Positions 34,910 to 44,599 of a stretch of DNA of 64,000 nucleotides are shown here, one piece after another; the first letter of the stretch is position 1; the number at the start of each line of letters is the position of its first letter. The DNA is from JACJXF01 sp038316435 (GTDB taxonomy: Bacteria; Bacteroidota; Bacteroidia; Bacteroidales; GCA-2748055). The position numbers and the translations under genes are program-made. The stretch covers positions 62,001 through 126,000 of the forward strand of contig JBBQAQ010000001.1 in the NCBI GenBank assembly GCA_038316435.1, written 5' to 3'. The notes below the pieces were generated by a model that had not been told where the DNA came from, did not search any database, and saw nothing but the letters and a program-made list of their open reading frames with translations.

Positions 34910-35515
34910 TTAATACTCTAATTCTTCTGTTTTAGGTCGTATATAAAACTGAAATCCAAACCGTATAATTGGATTAGTGTAAAGCGCTATACTGCCTGTA
35001 TAAGTGTCCCATAGTACTAATATATTGAGGTTCACTCTATCGGATGCAACTTGAGAAAAACCACCACCAATAAGAATCGTATTATACCAGAATCTTCCGG
35101 ATTCATGAAAAGAAGTGTTAATAAAATACTTTCTTTCCAGACTACTTCCTTCAAATTCTGTATGAGCAAATAATGATGCATTCAGGCCGATTGGGAGAAA
35201 ATCATCCAGATTATTCAAAACAGTATATCTTGCAAACAATCTTGGACCTATAATATGAGTCTTGATTGCTGACATATTGTTATATAATCTGGTTTCACTG
35301 TAAAATTCATATTTGAACCCTGCAGCTAAACTAAATCTGTCTGTTAGATGGTATCCACAGGCGGGGGATATCTCAATACGGTTCACGCTTCCCAACATTA
35401 ATCCAAAGTCAGGTGCAATATAAAACTGACCTTTATATTGCTGTTGGTCCTGCTGCGCGGAAACAAACAAATTAGTCAGGTAAGAAATGAGTAATAGAAA
35501 AAATAGCTTTTTCAT
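34910..35515 (-). CDS. Probable outer-membrane beta-barrel protein, unknown
   Basis: This 201-residue protein has a signal peptide (about 1-20, NLFVSAQ) and alternating amphipathic strands with aromatic girdles, for example 'GFKYEFYSETRLYNNM' and 'RLFARYTVLNN', ending in 'RFGFQFYIRP'. This is the pattern of an OmpA/OmpW-size eight-stranded barrel. No family name can be given. It has no operon partner; the SDR gene diverges 85 bp away. Confidence 0.7.
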   Translation of the reverse strand: MKKLFFLLLISYLTNLFVSAQQDQQQYKGQFYIAPDFGLMLGSVNRIEISPACGYHLTDRFSLAAGFKYEFYSETRLYNNMSAIKTHIIGPRLFARYTVLNNLDDFLPIGLNASLFAHTEFEGSSLERKYFINTSFHESGRFWYNTILIGGGFSQVASDRVNLNILVLWDTYTGSIALYTNPIIRFGFQFYIRPKTEELEY

Positions 35516-35600
35516 AAATTTATAATATCCTCAAAATGCAATTTGAATGTTGAATATTTGTGATAAAGATATATTTTTATAGGAAACTTATTTAATACGG

Positions 35601-36323
35601 ATGAATATACTTATAACAGGTGCTTCAAAAGGGATTGGTAAAGCAATAGCTTTGGCTTTCAGTAAGGAAAAGTGTCATAAACTTTTTTTGATTTCGAGGG
35701 ATGAGAAAAGGCTGGAAGATGTTAAAAGCCTTTGTATTTCAAAGTACCCTGATAATGAAGTATTTGTATTCCCTTTTGACTTTAATGATTCTAAAGACCT
35801 AAATGGACTGGTTTCAAAAATTATTAACCAAGCAGGTACTATTGATATTCTGATTAATAACGCCGGCTCATTATTCAATAAAAAATTCATGGATCTTACT
35901 GATGAAGAAATTGCAGGAATGTTTATGGTAAACTTTTTTAATCCGGCAAGGATAATCCGTCAGCTCATTCCTGCGCTAGAGAAATCCAAAAAGGCACATG
36001 TGATTAACATCGGGAGTATGGGTGGTTTTCAGGGGAGTTCAAAATTTCCAGGATTATCTTATTACAGTGCATCGAAAGCCGCTATCGCAGTGCTGACTGA
36101 ATGTCTTGCTATTGAATTTAATAATTCGGATATTTCGTTCAATTGCCTTGCTTTGGGTGCCGTAGAGACTGATATGTTTAATGAAGCTTTTCCGGGTGCA
36201 AAAGCGTCTTTTTCACCAGAGGAAATGGCTGAATTTATTGTAAATTTCGCGAAAAGAGGGCATTTAAAAATGAATGGTAAAATAATCCCAATAACTTCCA
36301 AAAGTAGTTTTGAAGACTATTAA
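35601..36323 (+). CDS. Short-chain dehydrogenase/reductase
   Basis: This 240-residue classical SDR has the NAD(P)-binding 'TGASKGIGKA' at the N-terminus, 'INNAGSLFN' and the catalytic Ser in 'NIGSMGG', with Tyr and Lys in 'SYYSASKAA'. The substrate is not predictable. The short length lacks extra domains. It faces buk tail to tail; the gap of 37 bp shows no clear terminator. Confidence 0.88.
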   Translation: MNILITGASKGIGKAIALAFSKEKCHKLFLISRDEKRLEDVKSLCISKYPDNEVFVFPFDFNDSKDLNGLVSKIINQAGTIDILINNAGSLFNKKFMDLTDEEIAGMFMVNFFNPARIIRQLIPALEKSKKAHVINIGSMGGFQGSSKFPGLSYYSASKAAIAVLTECLAIEFNNSDISFNCLALGAVETDMFNEAFPGAKASFSPEEMAEFIVNFAKRGHLKMNGKIIPITSKSSFEDY

Positions 36324-36360
36324 CGTTGTTTTGATGCCAAGGAAATAATAAAAGTAGGAT

Positions 36361-37455
36361 TTAGCCCACCATGTTTTCTTCGCAATACTCTTTTGCAATA
36401 GTATCTCCTTTAAGTACCATAAGACCATTCATAGCGAGCGCATGCATCTCATCTTCTCCCGGATAAATAATTACCGGGGCGATATAGGTAACCATTTTCT
36501 TAATATATTCTACAACCATAGGATTGTTTGCAATACCACCTGTGAGGATAATTGCGTCAACTTCACCGTTTAAAACGGTTGCCATTGCACCAATATCCTT
36601 TGCAACCTGATAAGACATGGCATCTTGTATTAGCCTAGCATGATCATCACCCTCAAGAGCCATTAATTCAATCTGATATGCACTGTTTGTGCCAAAATAA
36701 GCCATTAATCCGCCTTCGCCATTTACAATTTTCTTTACATCTTCAATTTTTGCACCATCTGAAAAGCACTTTTTTATTAATTGTCCAGCGGGAAGAGTAC
36801 CAGATCTCTCAGGGGAGAAGGGACCCTCGCCATCCAGAGCGTTATTTACATCAATAACACGGCCTTTTCTATGCGCTCCAATAGAAATACCTCCACCCAT
36901 ATGGGCAATGATAAGATTAAGCTCTTCATATTTTGAATTCAGCAACCTTGCATATGATCTTGCAGTTGCTTTCTGATTTAAGGCATGAAAAATACTGACT
37001 CTTTTAAAATCCGGGTGACCAGCTATGCGAGCAACCGGCTCCAATTCATCAACAACAACCGGGTCTGCAATGTAAGCTTTTGCATTTGGTAGACTTTTTG
37101 CAATATCATCTGCAATTAAACCTCCTAGATTACTTGCGTGCTGTCCGAGAATTCCTTCCCTAAGGTCAGTTTTCATCCTTTCATTAATTATATAAATACC
37201 TGATTTAATTGGCCTTACAAGTCCACCACGACCAACAACAGCCTCGATTTTGTCCAATTCTATGTGAGCATGTTTTAATTCCTCCAGAATAATATTTTTT
37301 CTGAATTCATACTGATCTGTTATCCGCTTAAATTGCTTAAGTTGCTCATTACTATGTCCGATAGATTTAAGAAAAATGACTTTAGCATTTGAATAGACTG
37401 CAATTTTGGTAGACGTTGAGCCAGGGTTTATGGCAAGTATTTGTTTTAATGGCAT
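36361..37455 (-). CDS. buk: Butyrate kinase
   Basis: Buk transfers the phosphate of butyryl phosphate to ADP, giving ATP and butyrate. The 364-residue ASKHA-fold kinase has 'ILAINPGSTSTKIAVY' at the N-terminus (phosphate-1), 'AHMGGGISIGAHRKGRVIDV' and 'EGPFSPERSGTLP', and 'ILTGGIANNPMV'. It is distinct from acetate kinase, encoded two genes upstream. It is the last gene of the five-gene minus-strand operon, 10 bp after ptb. Confidence 0.94.
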   Translation of the reverse strand: MPLKQILAINPGSTSTKIAVYSNAKVIFLKSIGHSNEQLKQFKRITDQYEFRKNIILEELKHAHIELDKIEAVVGRGGLVRPIKSGIYIINERMKTDLREGILGQHASNLGGLIADDIAKSLPNAKAYIADPVVVDELEPVARIAGHPDFKRVSIFHALNQKATARSYARLLNSKYEELNLIIAHMGGGISIGAHRKGRVIDVNNALDGEGPFSPERSGTLPAGQLIKKCFSDGAKIEDVKKIVNGEGGLMAYFGTNSAYQIELMALEGDDHARLIQDAMSYQVAKDIGAMATVLNGEVDAIILTGGIANNPMVVEYIKKMVTYIAPVIIYPGEDEMHALAMNGLMVLKGDTIAKEYCEENMVG

Positions 37456-37465
37456 GGTTTGGATT

Positions 37466-38362
37466 TTAAAGTGCTGCTGCTAAGGCAATTGAATACAACT
37501 TATTCATTTCACTATCAGCCCGGGAAGTTAATACAATTGGAGCAGTGGATCCAGTAATTATTGCTGCTGCAATCCCATCTGATAAAAATGTCATGGATTT
37601 GTATAAAATATTTCCGCTATTTAGGTCAGGTGTAATTAAAATATCAGCATCACCGGCAACATCTGAGAAAATACCTTTATGCCTTGCAGCCTCAATTGAA
37701 ACTGCATTATCCAAAGCCAATGGCCCATAAACAAGGCAATTCAATATCTGGTTCTCTTTGTTCATTCGGGTGAGAGTTGCAGCATCTACACTGGAAGATA
37801 TTTTATCATTTACTGTCTCTAAAGGCGCAAGAATTGCAACTTTTGGATTTTTTATCCCTAATTGATTCATTACATAAACTGCATTTTCAATTATACAGAC
37901 TTTTTCATCAAGATTTGGACTTATGTTCATTGCTGCATCACTTATCCCAATAAGTTTGTGATAAAATGATGTTTGAAAAAGGGCAAAATGACTTAATGTA
38001 TCTCGATTCCTTAGTCCTTTTTCCTTGTGCAAAACTGCCTTCAGAAGGGGAGCCGTAGGTACCATGCCTTTCATCAGAATGTCAGCTTTTCCGTCTTTAA
38101 TTAACGCCACTGCAATACTACATGCAGTTATTGGATCTTTTTCATCTATTATTTGATAATGGTCTCGTTTCAGTCCAATAGATTCGGCTAAAACAGTTAT
38201 CTCTTCCATATTTCCAATCAGAAACGGCTCAACAAGATTTAAATCGCAAGCTTTTTTTATTGCCTCTAAAACTGGCAAATCGGCTGCAGATGCAACGGCA
38301 ATTCTTCTTTTTGGTTTTCCTTTAGCAAGAACAATAAGTTCTTCGAGAGATTTTAAAGACAT
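37466..38362 (-). CDS. ptb: Phosphate butyryltransferase
   Basis: Ptb converts butyryl-CoA and phosphate to butyryl phosphate for Buk. The 298-residue protein is of the PTA_PTB family: 'DILMKGMVPTAPLLKAVLH', 'GISDAAMNISPNLDEKV', 'DILITPDLNSGNILYKSM' and the C-terminal 'APIVLTSRADS'. The short Ptb form differs from Pta in the same operon at 40608. It lies 7 bp after ackA and 10 bp before buk, so translation is closely linked. Confidence 0.92.
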   Translation of the reverse strand: MSLKSLEELIVLAKGKPKRRIAVASAADLPVLEAIKKACDLNLVEPFLIGNMEEITVLAESIGLKRDHYQIIDEKDPITACSIAVALIKDGKADILMKGMVPTAPLLKAVLHKEKGLRNRDTLSHFALFQTSFYHKLIGISDAAMNISPNLDEKVCIIENAVYVMNQLGIKNPKVAILAPLETVNDKISSSVDAATLTRMNKENQILNCLVYGPLALDNAVSIEAARHKGIFSDVAGDADILITPDLNSGNILYKSMTFLSDGIAAAIITGSTAPIVLTSRADSEMNKLYSIALAAAL

Positions 38363-38369
38363 TTAACAA

Positions 38370-39581
38370 CTATTTTTTTTTCTTATTTAGCACAATTCTT
38401 TCAGTGTCTCTTGCAATTACTAGCTCTTCATTTGTTGGAACAACCATTGCGATTACTTTTGATCCGGGTTTACTAAGTATAACTTCTTTGCCTCTTTTAC
38501 CTTTGTTTGCTTCTTCATCAAACTCAAGGCCTAAAAACTCCATGTCCTTACAAATTGCTAGTCTCGATTCAGGCCCATTTTCCCCAATCCCACCTGTAAA
38601 AATAATTACATCAACGCCACCCATAGCAGCGGCATAAGATCCAATATACTTACGAATCCTGTAATGGTACATGTGAAGACCAAGAATTGCCCTTTCGTTG
38701 TTTGCTTCCGCTGCAGATTCAATCTCCCTCATATCAGAAGAAACACCTGTGATTCCTAGCATCCCACTATGTTTATTAACTAGGATATTTGCGTTTAGAT
38801 AATCAATATTTTCTTTTTGCATAATATAGAGTAAAACGCCAACATCCAGATCTCCTGTACGTGTGCCCATTATTAAACCTTCAACAGGAGTTAAGCCCAT
38901 GGACGTGTCAATTGATTTGCCACCCTTTATTGCGGCTACTGATGCACCATTTCCTAAATGACAGGTTATCATCTTAAGATCCTTAATATCCTTACCAAGA
39001 ATTTCAGCTGCGCGAACTGAAACATATTTGTGACTTGATCCATGAAAGCCATACCTTCTAAGTCCGTATTTTGTATATAATGAATATGGTATGGCATACA
39101 TATATGCCTCAGCGGGCATAGTCTGGTGAAATGCTGTGTCAAAAACGCCAACCTGAGGTACATCAGGCAAAAGACTTTGCATAGCAAGAATCCCCTTGAG
39201 ATTTGGCGGATTATGAAGAGGAGCAAGGTCAATACATTCTTCAATCTTTTTAATAACTTCATCGGTAATATACTCACTTCCCTTAAAAGATTCAGCTCCA
39301 TGAACAACACGATGGCCAACAGCATCGATTTCATCGAAACTTTTGATACTACCGTATTTTTCACTTTTTAATATTCCAAGGATATATTCAATACCTGATT
39401 CGTGATCCAGAATTTCACCGTCAATTTTTACTTTGGAACCATCCATTCGTTCATGTTTTATGAATGAACCATGTAATCCAATTTTTTCAGCCACTCCTTT
39501 TGCAAGAACATCTGCAGTGGACATGTCAAATAACTGATATTTTATTGATGAACTTCCACAGTTTAATACTATGATCTTCAT
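38370..39581 (-). CDS. ackA: Acetate kinase
   Basis: AckA makes ATP from acetyl phosphate and ADP or runs in reverse. The 403-residue protein is full length with 'VLNCGSSSIKYQLF', the Arg-containing 'HRVVHGAESF', 'FHQTMP', 'RRYGFHGSSHKYVS' (catalytic His) and 'IFTGGIGENGPESR'. It sits in the middle of the operon, 28 bp after the 3-hydroxyacyl-CoA dehydrogenase and before ptb. Confidence 0.96.
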   Translation of the reverse strand: MKIIVLNCGSSSIKYQLFDMSTADVLAKGVAEKIGLHGSFIKHERMDGSKVKIDGEILDHESGIEYILGILKSEKYGSIKSFDEIDAVGHRVVHGAESFKGSEYITDEVIKKIEECIDLAPLHNPPNLKGILAMQSLLPDVPQVGVFDTAFHQTMPAEAYMYAIPYSLYTKYGLRRYGFHGSSHKYVSVRAAEILGKDIKDLKMITCHLGNGASVAAIKGGKSIDTSMGLTPVEGLIMGTRTGDLDVGVLLYIMQKENIDYLNANILVNKHSGMLGITGVSSDMREIESAAEANNERAILGLHMYHYRIRKYIGSYAAAMGGVDVIIFTGGIGENGPESRLAICKDMEFLGLEFDEEANKGKRGKEVILSKPGSKVIAMVVPTNEELVIARDTERIVLNKKKK

Positions 39582-39609
39582 TTTTTATAATGTATTTACG
39601 TAAATGATA

Positions 39610-40572
39610 TTAATTAAACTCAGTGGCAGTGATTGCCTGACTGATTATTTTACCATGCTCATATTTATAAAACCCTTTGCCAGTTTTATAACCATGGTAT
39701 CCCGCTCTGACTAACCTTTTAATAATAGGGCTTGCCTTGAATTTCTGCAATCCAAATTCAGCATAAAGATTATCCATCCATTTTAATAAATTGTCAAGAC
39801 CAATTCTGTCAGCCATTTCAAAAGGCCCGAAAAGAAGGCCATAGCCCATTTTCATGGTCGTATCAATACTTTGAACAGTACCGACTCCCTCCATAAGTAT
39901 TTCGCATGATTCATTAATTAAAGTAACAATTAGTCTGCTGCTTATGTGACCAGGAGATTCATTAATTATAATGGCCTGTTTCTCAATCATTTTTGAGAAT
40001 TTCATTACAAAATCAAAGCTCGCATCGTTTGTTTCAATGCCTCTTATAACTTCAACAATTTTAATTGATGAGGTTGGTGATATAAAATGAAGACCAACGG
40101 CTCTTTCAGGATGCCTTAAAACACTGGCAATCTCAGAAATCATCAAGGTGGAATTGTTAGATGTAATAACAACATCATCAGGAATAACTTCTTCAATTTT
40201 TCTGAAAATATCCTTTCTCATTTCTATGTTAGTACCTGGTTTTTGAGAATTTATTGATTCAACAACCAGGTCAGCATCTCTGATATCGTTGTAGTCTATT
40301 GATCCTTTGATATGTGAAAGAATAATACGTTTTTCGCCAACTGTTAGTCCCCATTGATTAATTACCTCATCAAGGTGCTCATTGATTTGGGCAAAAACTT
40401 CTTTTATTTTTTCTTCGCTGATTTCAATAAAAACTGCATCCATTCCATGTTGCGCAACGGTTCGGGTAATTTCTTGCCCCATACTTCCGCACCCAATGAT
40501 ACCAACTTTCTGAATACTACCTTTTTTTTGAATTCGTTTGCTTAACGCAAAATCGTCTAATGTTTCAGACAT
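39610..40572 (-). CDS. 3-hydroxybutyryl-CoA dehydrogenase-like protein
   Basis: The 320-residue protein is a 3-hydroxyacyl-CoA dehydrogenase: Rossmann motif 'GIIGCGSMGQEITR' (about 25-37), catalytic Ser141, His162 (GLHFISP) and Glu174 (IVEVI) are present, and the C-terminal domain ends 'GYKTGKGFYKY'. It should interconvert acetoacetyl-CoA and 3-hydroxybutyryl-CoA with NAD(P). The conserved Asn after 'PGF-V' that assists catalysis (Asn208 in human enzyme) is Ser212 here. Its place between pta and ackA supports a butyrate route, although crotonase, thiolase and butyryl-CoA dehydrogenase are not in the window. Confidence 0.85.
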   Translation of the reverse strand: MSETLDDFALSKRIQKKGSIQKVGIIGCGSMGQEITRTVAQHGMDAVFIEISEEKIKEVFAQINEHLDEVINQWGLTVGEKRIILSHIKGSIDYNDIRDADLVVESINSQKPGTNIEMRKDIFRKIEEVIPDDVVITSNNSTLMISEIASVLRHPERAVGLHFISPTSSIKIVEVIRGIETNDASFDFVMKFSKMIEKQAIIINESPGHISSRLIVTLINESCEILMEGVGTVQSIDTTMKMGYGLLFGPFEMADRIGLDNLLKWMDNLYAEFGLQKFKASPIIKRLVRAGYHGYKTGKGFYKYEHGKIISQAITATEFN

Positions 40573-40607
40573 GTTACAATATATTTTATAATTATGCTTA
40601 AAAATGT

Positions 40608-41612
40608 TTATTTCATTCCAGCTGCCTGATTCGCTGTAATTGCAACCAGATTTACAATATCACTTACTGAACATCCTCTTGATAAGTCATTAATTGGAGC
40701 AGCCATGCCTTGTAAAATAGGGCCAATAGCTTCAGCATGTGCAAACCTTTGTACAAGTTTGTATGCTATATTACCTGATTCAAGATTTGGGAAAACCAGA
40801 ACATTTGCTTTACCTGCAATCTCGCTTCCCGGAGCTTTACTTTTGCCAATAGCTTCAATAATTGCTGCATCGGCTTGAAGTTCACCATCTATCATTAAAG
40901 AAGGGTCCATTTCCTTTGCAATTCTTGTGGCACTAACTACCTTATCAACCATGGCGTGTTTAGCACTTCCTTTAGTTGAAAAACTAAGCATTGCAATTTT
41001 TGGCTCAAAACCAGCAATTGCTCGTGTAGTTTTTCCTGTGGCTACAGCAATCTCAGCCAGTTCTTTGTCGGTTGGATCAGGATGCACAGCGCAATCTGCA
41101 AAAACCATTAAACCGTCATTTCCAAACTCTTTATCCTTAAGAATCATTATAAATGCACCTGAAACTACTGAAATTCCCGGCATTGTTTTTACATATTGAA
41201 ATGCAGGCCTTAGCACGTCTCCAGTTGCATTTATTGCACCTGCTACTTCACCATCTACATCACCGGCTTTAATCATAAGTGTTCCAAGATAAAGGGGATC
41301 TTCTATTAATCTGGAAGCTTCATCATGTGTGAGACCTTTACTCTTTCTAAGTTCAACCATAAGGTTGATATACTTAGTTTTATTTTCGTGATTTTTGGGA
41401 TTTACAATAACAGCCTTGCTAATATTCTTTAATCCAAATTCACTTGCTTTTTTAGAGATTACTGCAGGATCTCCAATTAAATAAATCCTTGCAAGAGCCT
41501 CATTTATAATAATATCGGCAGCTTTAAGAGTTCTTTCTTCTTCGCCTTCTGGTAAAACAATCCGCATCTGATGTTGTTTTGCTTTTTCCTTTATAATTTG
41601 TATTAAATCCAT
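40608..41612 (-). CDS. pta: Phosphate acetyltransferase, short form
   Basis: Pta converts acetyl-CoA and phosphate to acetyl phosphate. The 334-residue product is the single-domain PTA_PTB form (no N-terminal DRTGG/BioD-like region): 'MRIVLPEGEEERTLKAADI', 'GTLMIKAGDVDGEVAGAINAT', 'DGELQADAAI' and 'LVFPNLESGNIAYKLVQR'. It is the first gene of the operon pta, hydroxyacyl-CoA dehydrogenase, ackA, ptb, buk; the gap to the next gene is 35 bp. No exact promoter box was found in the 236 bp behind it. Confidence 0.95.
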   Translation of the reverse strand: MDLIQIIKEKAKQHQMRIVLPEGEEERTLKAADIIINEALARIYLIGDPAVISKKASEFGLKNISKAVIVNPKNHENKTKYINLMVELRKSKGLTHDEASRLIEDPLYLGTLMIKAGDVDGEVAGAINATGDVLRPAFQYVKTMPGISVVSGAFIMILKDKEFGNDGLMVFADCAVHPDPTDKELAEIAVATGKTTRAIAGFEPKIAMLSFSTKGSAKHAMVDKVVSATRIAKEMDPSLMIDGELQADAAIIEAIGKSKAPGSEIAGKANVLVFPNLESGNIAYKLVQRFAHAEAIGPILQGMAAPINDLSRGCSVSDIVNLVAITANQAAGMK

Positions 41613-41848
41613 TGAATATCAATTATTTATATTAATAATGTACTGATTCCAAAATTAGTTAAAAAAATCTACATTCATAATCAGGTAAGCTAATTTATAT
41701 TGGTCTTAAAACTGTTGTAAAACAATTTGTTCATTTGATCAATTCTTGAATTCGTTTGTTTTAATTAGGAATAACAATGAATTGCTGACTTTATTTTACC
41801 GGAAACTATTCCGTTTTCTTTTATTATTAGAAACAAAAATCAATAATT

Positions 41849-42655
41849 ATGAATTATAATGAAGTATTTGACCGTTTATGGACCAATTACAAAAACCAAA
41901 ATCCCTCTATAGAGAAAATTTTCAATCTGTTTGCAAATGAAGGCGAACAAGTTAAAAATGATCACATTGCGTTTAGAACTTTTAACGACTCTCGATTAAA
42001 TATTAATGTTTTGTCTCGAATTTTTATTCAAAACGGATATGTTGAAAAGGGGGAATACTTTTTTAAAGAAAAACATCTCATTGCGCGACATTTTGAACAT
42101 GCAGATGATGCAAATGCACCCAGAGTCTTTATTTCTGAATTAATACTTGATGAGTTCTCCCAAGATATAAAAGAGGTAATAAATAAGTATATTAATTCAA
42201 TCCCGCAAAATGTATTAAAATCAGATGACTTAATCTTTACTGGTGCTTTAATTGATAGACCTTCCTATAATACATATATAAAGCTTCTTAAAGAGTCTGA
42301 ATATGCTGCATGGGTATATGTTTTTGGCTTTAGGGCAAATCATTTTACAATAAGTATTAATGCACTAAAAAAATACAATTCTATAGAACTTGTAAATGAA
42401 TTCCTAAAATCAAACGGTATTATTCTAAATAGTACTGGAGGAGAAATAAAAGGATCCAAAGAAGAGCTGCTCCGACAGTCAAGCACAATTGCAGATCTTG
42501 TGAAAATCCAGTTTTGTGAGGGTATATATGAAATTCCTTCTTGTTATTATGAATTTGCAGAAAGGCATTCAGATTCAACAGGGAAATTATTCTCGGGCTT
42601 TATAGCAAAATCTGCTGATAAAATTTTTGAAAGCACAAATTTTTACCGAAAATAG
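41849..42655 (+). CDS. DUF1338 (HglS/YdcJ-like) family protein
   Basis: This 268-residue protein matches DUF1338, recently shown in some members to be an Fe(II) 2-oxoadipate dioxygenase/decarboxylase of lysine breakdown (HglS). Metal-ligand candidates are His39 in 'NDHIAFRTF' and His/Glu in 'FRANHFTI' and 'CYYEFAERH'. It is a short, single-domain version. Activity on 2-oxoadipate is not proven for this branch. It is monocistronic. Confidence 0.85.
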   Translation: MNYNEVFDRLWTNYKNQNPSIEKIFNLFANEGEQVKNDHIAFRTFNDSRLNINVLSRIFIQNGYVEKGEYFFKEKHLIARHFEHADDANAPRVFISELILDEFSQDIKEVINKYINSIPQNVLKSDDLIFTGALIDRPSYNTYIKLLKESEYAAWVYVFGFRANHFTISINALKKYNSIELVNEFLKSNGIILNSTGGEIKGSKEELLRQSSTIADLVKIQFCEGIYEIPSCYYEFAERHSDSTGKLFSGFIAKSADKIFESTNFYRK

Positions 42656-42754
42656 TATGATGACAAAACCTATTAAACGTGATTCCTTTAAATCTAAATA
42701 ATTGAAAAAAGCAGAAGTTTAATATAAACTTAACTTTTGCATCATTTAATAGAT

Positions 42755-42762
42755 TACCTTTG
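42755..42762 (+). promoter_or_regulatory. Possible -7 box (TACCTTTG) of typA
   Basis: TACCTTTG matches TAnnTTTG, 31 bp before the typA start. The nearest TTTTG ends at 42739, a spacing of 15 bp, shorter than the ideal 19, so this is a tentative call. Confidence 0.45.
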
Positions 42763-42793
42763 CGAATTCTTTTAGGGACCGAATTTATAAGAA

Positions 42794-44599
42794 ATGTACG
42801 AAATAAGAAACATCGCAATTATTGCCCATGTCGATCATGGAAAAACCACATTAGTTGATAGAATTTTACATCAGGTTAACCTGTTCCGTGATAATCAGGA
42901 AATTCAGGATTTAATTCTTGATTCGAATGATCTGGAAAGGGAACGAGGAATTACTATTCTTTCCAAAAACGTTTCAGTCCGATACAAGGACACTAAAATT
43001 AATATTATAGATACTCCAGGACACTCGGATTTTGGGGGAGAAGTGGAAAGGGTGCTTAATATGGCTGATGGGGTTTTGCTTTTAGTAGATGCCTTTGAAG
43101 GTCCTATGCCCCAAACCCGATTTGTGCTACAAAAAGCTCTTGAATTAGATTTAAAACCAATTGTGGTTATTAATAAGGTTGATAAACCAAATTGCAATCC
43201 GGAAGACGTTCAGGAAATGGTTTTTGACTTAATGTTTAGTTTGGATGCTACAGAAGAACAACTTAATTTCCCTACAGTTTATGGATCATCTAAAGAAGGT
43301 TGGATGGCTGAAGACTGGCGTAAGCCCACCACTGATATTAGCTACTTGCTGGATACCATAATCTCCTATATTAAGCCTCCAAAAAAACAACCTGGAACTC
43401 TCCAGATTCAAATCAGTTCTTTGGATTATTCCACTTATCTCGGCCGTATCGCTGTTGGCCGAATAACCCGCGGTTCAATTAAGGGCGGAATGACTGTTGC
43501 TGTTATGAAAAGTGATGGTCGAATTCAAAAATCAGTGGTAAAAGAATTGTATCGCTTTGAAGGGCTTGGAAAAGAAAAAGTTAAAACTGAAATAGAATCA
43601 GGTGAAATTTGTGCGGTGCTTGGATTAGATAATTTTGAAATCGGTGATACTATTGCTGATTTTGAAAATCCTGAAGGCTTAAAGAGAATTAATGTTGATG
43701 AGCCTACTATGAGCATGCTTTTCACCATTAATAATTCACCTTTTTACGGTAAAGAAGGTATTTTTCTTACATCGAGACACATAAGAGATCGCCTGTTCAA
43801 GGAGATTGAAAAAAACCTTGCACTAAGAGTGGAAGAAACTGATTCTCCAGAACGTTTACTCGTTTTTGGTAGGGGAATTTTGCACTTATCTATTCTGGTT
43901 GAAATTATGAGAAGAGAAGGATATGAGTTTCAATTAGGTCAACCTAAGGTTATTATAAAGGAAATTGATGGAGTAAAGAATGAGCCTATTGAAACTCTTA
44001 CGGTTCAGGTTAAGGAAGCATTTTCGGGAAAGGTAATCGAAGTGGTTAGTCGTAGAAAGGGAGAAATAGTTAATATCGAAACTAAAAACGATCGCATTAT
44101 TCTGAATTTTGATATTCCAGCTAGAGGGATTATCGGGCTTACTAATCCTATCCTCACAGCAACTGAAGGTGAGGCTGTAATAGCACATCGTTTTAAGGCA
44201 TATGAGCCATGGAAAGGCGAAATACTGAACCGTCGTAATGGTGTCCTCATCGCTATGGAAACAGGAACTGCTATTGCTTATTCTCTTGATAAACTGCAGG
44301 ATAGAGGTAAGTTTTTTATTTTCCCGGGAGAAGAAATATACGCAGGTCAAGTAATCGGTGAATACACCAGACAGGAAGATCTGGTAATTAACGTTACAAA
44401 AACTAAAAAACTGACGAATATCCGTGCATCAGGTACTGATGATAAGGCAAATCTGACTCCACCTGTCCGGTTTTCTCTGGAAGAAGCAATGGAATATATA
44501 CATGGAGATGAATATTTGGAAATTACACCAAAATCGATTCGTTTACGTAAAATTCTTCTGGATGAAAATGATAGAAAGAGATTGAAAAAAAGCGAGTAA
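42794..44599 (+). CDS. typA: Translational GTPase TypA/BipA
   Basis: TypA is a ribosome-associated GTPase helping 50S assembly and stress adaptation. The 601-residue product is full length. GTPase motifs are G1 'AHVDHGKTTL', G3 'DTPGHSDFGGEV' and G4 'NKVD'; the EF-G-like domains II, III and V and the C-terminal TypA-specific domain follow ('RDRLFKEIEKNLALRVEE', 'LTNIRASGTDDKANLTPP'). It is a single gene. Confidence 0.97.
   Translation: MYEIRNIAIIAHVDHGKTTLVDRILHQVNLFRDNQEIQDLILDSNDLERERGITILSKNVSVRYKDTKINIIDTPGHSDFGGEVERVLNMADGVLLLVDAFEGPMPQTRFVLQKALELDLKPIVVINKVDKPNCNPEDVQEMVFDLMFSLDATEEQLNFPTVYGSSKEGWMAEDWRKPTTDISYLLDTIISYIKPPKKQPGTLQIQISSLDYSTYLGRIAVGRITRGSIKGGMTVAVMKSDGRIQKSVVKELYRFEGLGKEKVKTEIESGEICAVLGLDNFEIGDTIADFENPEGLKRINVDEPTMSMLFTINNSPFYGKEGIFLTSRHIRDRLFKEIEKNLALRVEETDSPERLLVFGRGILHLSILVEIMRREGYEFQLGQPKVIIKEIDGVKNEPIETLTVQVKEAFSGKVIEVVSRRKGEIVNIETKNDRIILNFDIPARGIIGLTNPILTATEGEAVIAHRFKAYEPWKGEILNRRNGVLIAMETGTAIAYSLDKLQDRGKFFIFPGEEIYAGQVIGEYTRQEDLVINVTKTKKLTNIRASGTDDKANLTPPVRFSLEEAMEYIHGDEYLEITPKSIRLRKILLDENDRKRLKKSE

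Noticed and set aside
38969..39364. 131-codon frame inside ackA on the same strand
   Set aside because: Out-of-frame shadow of a fully conserved acetate kinase.
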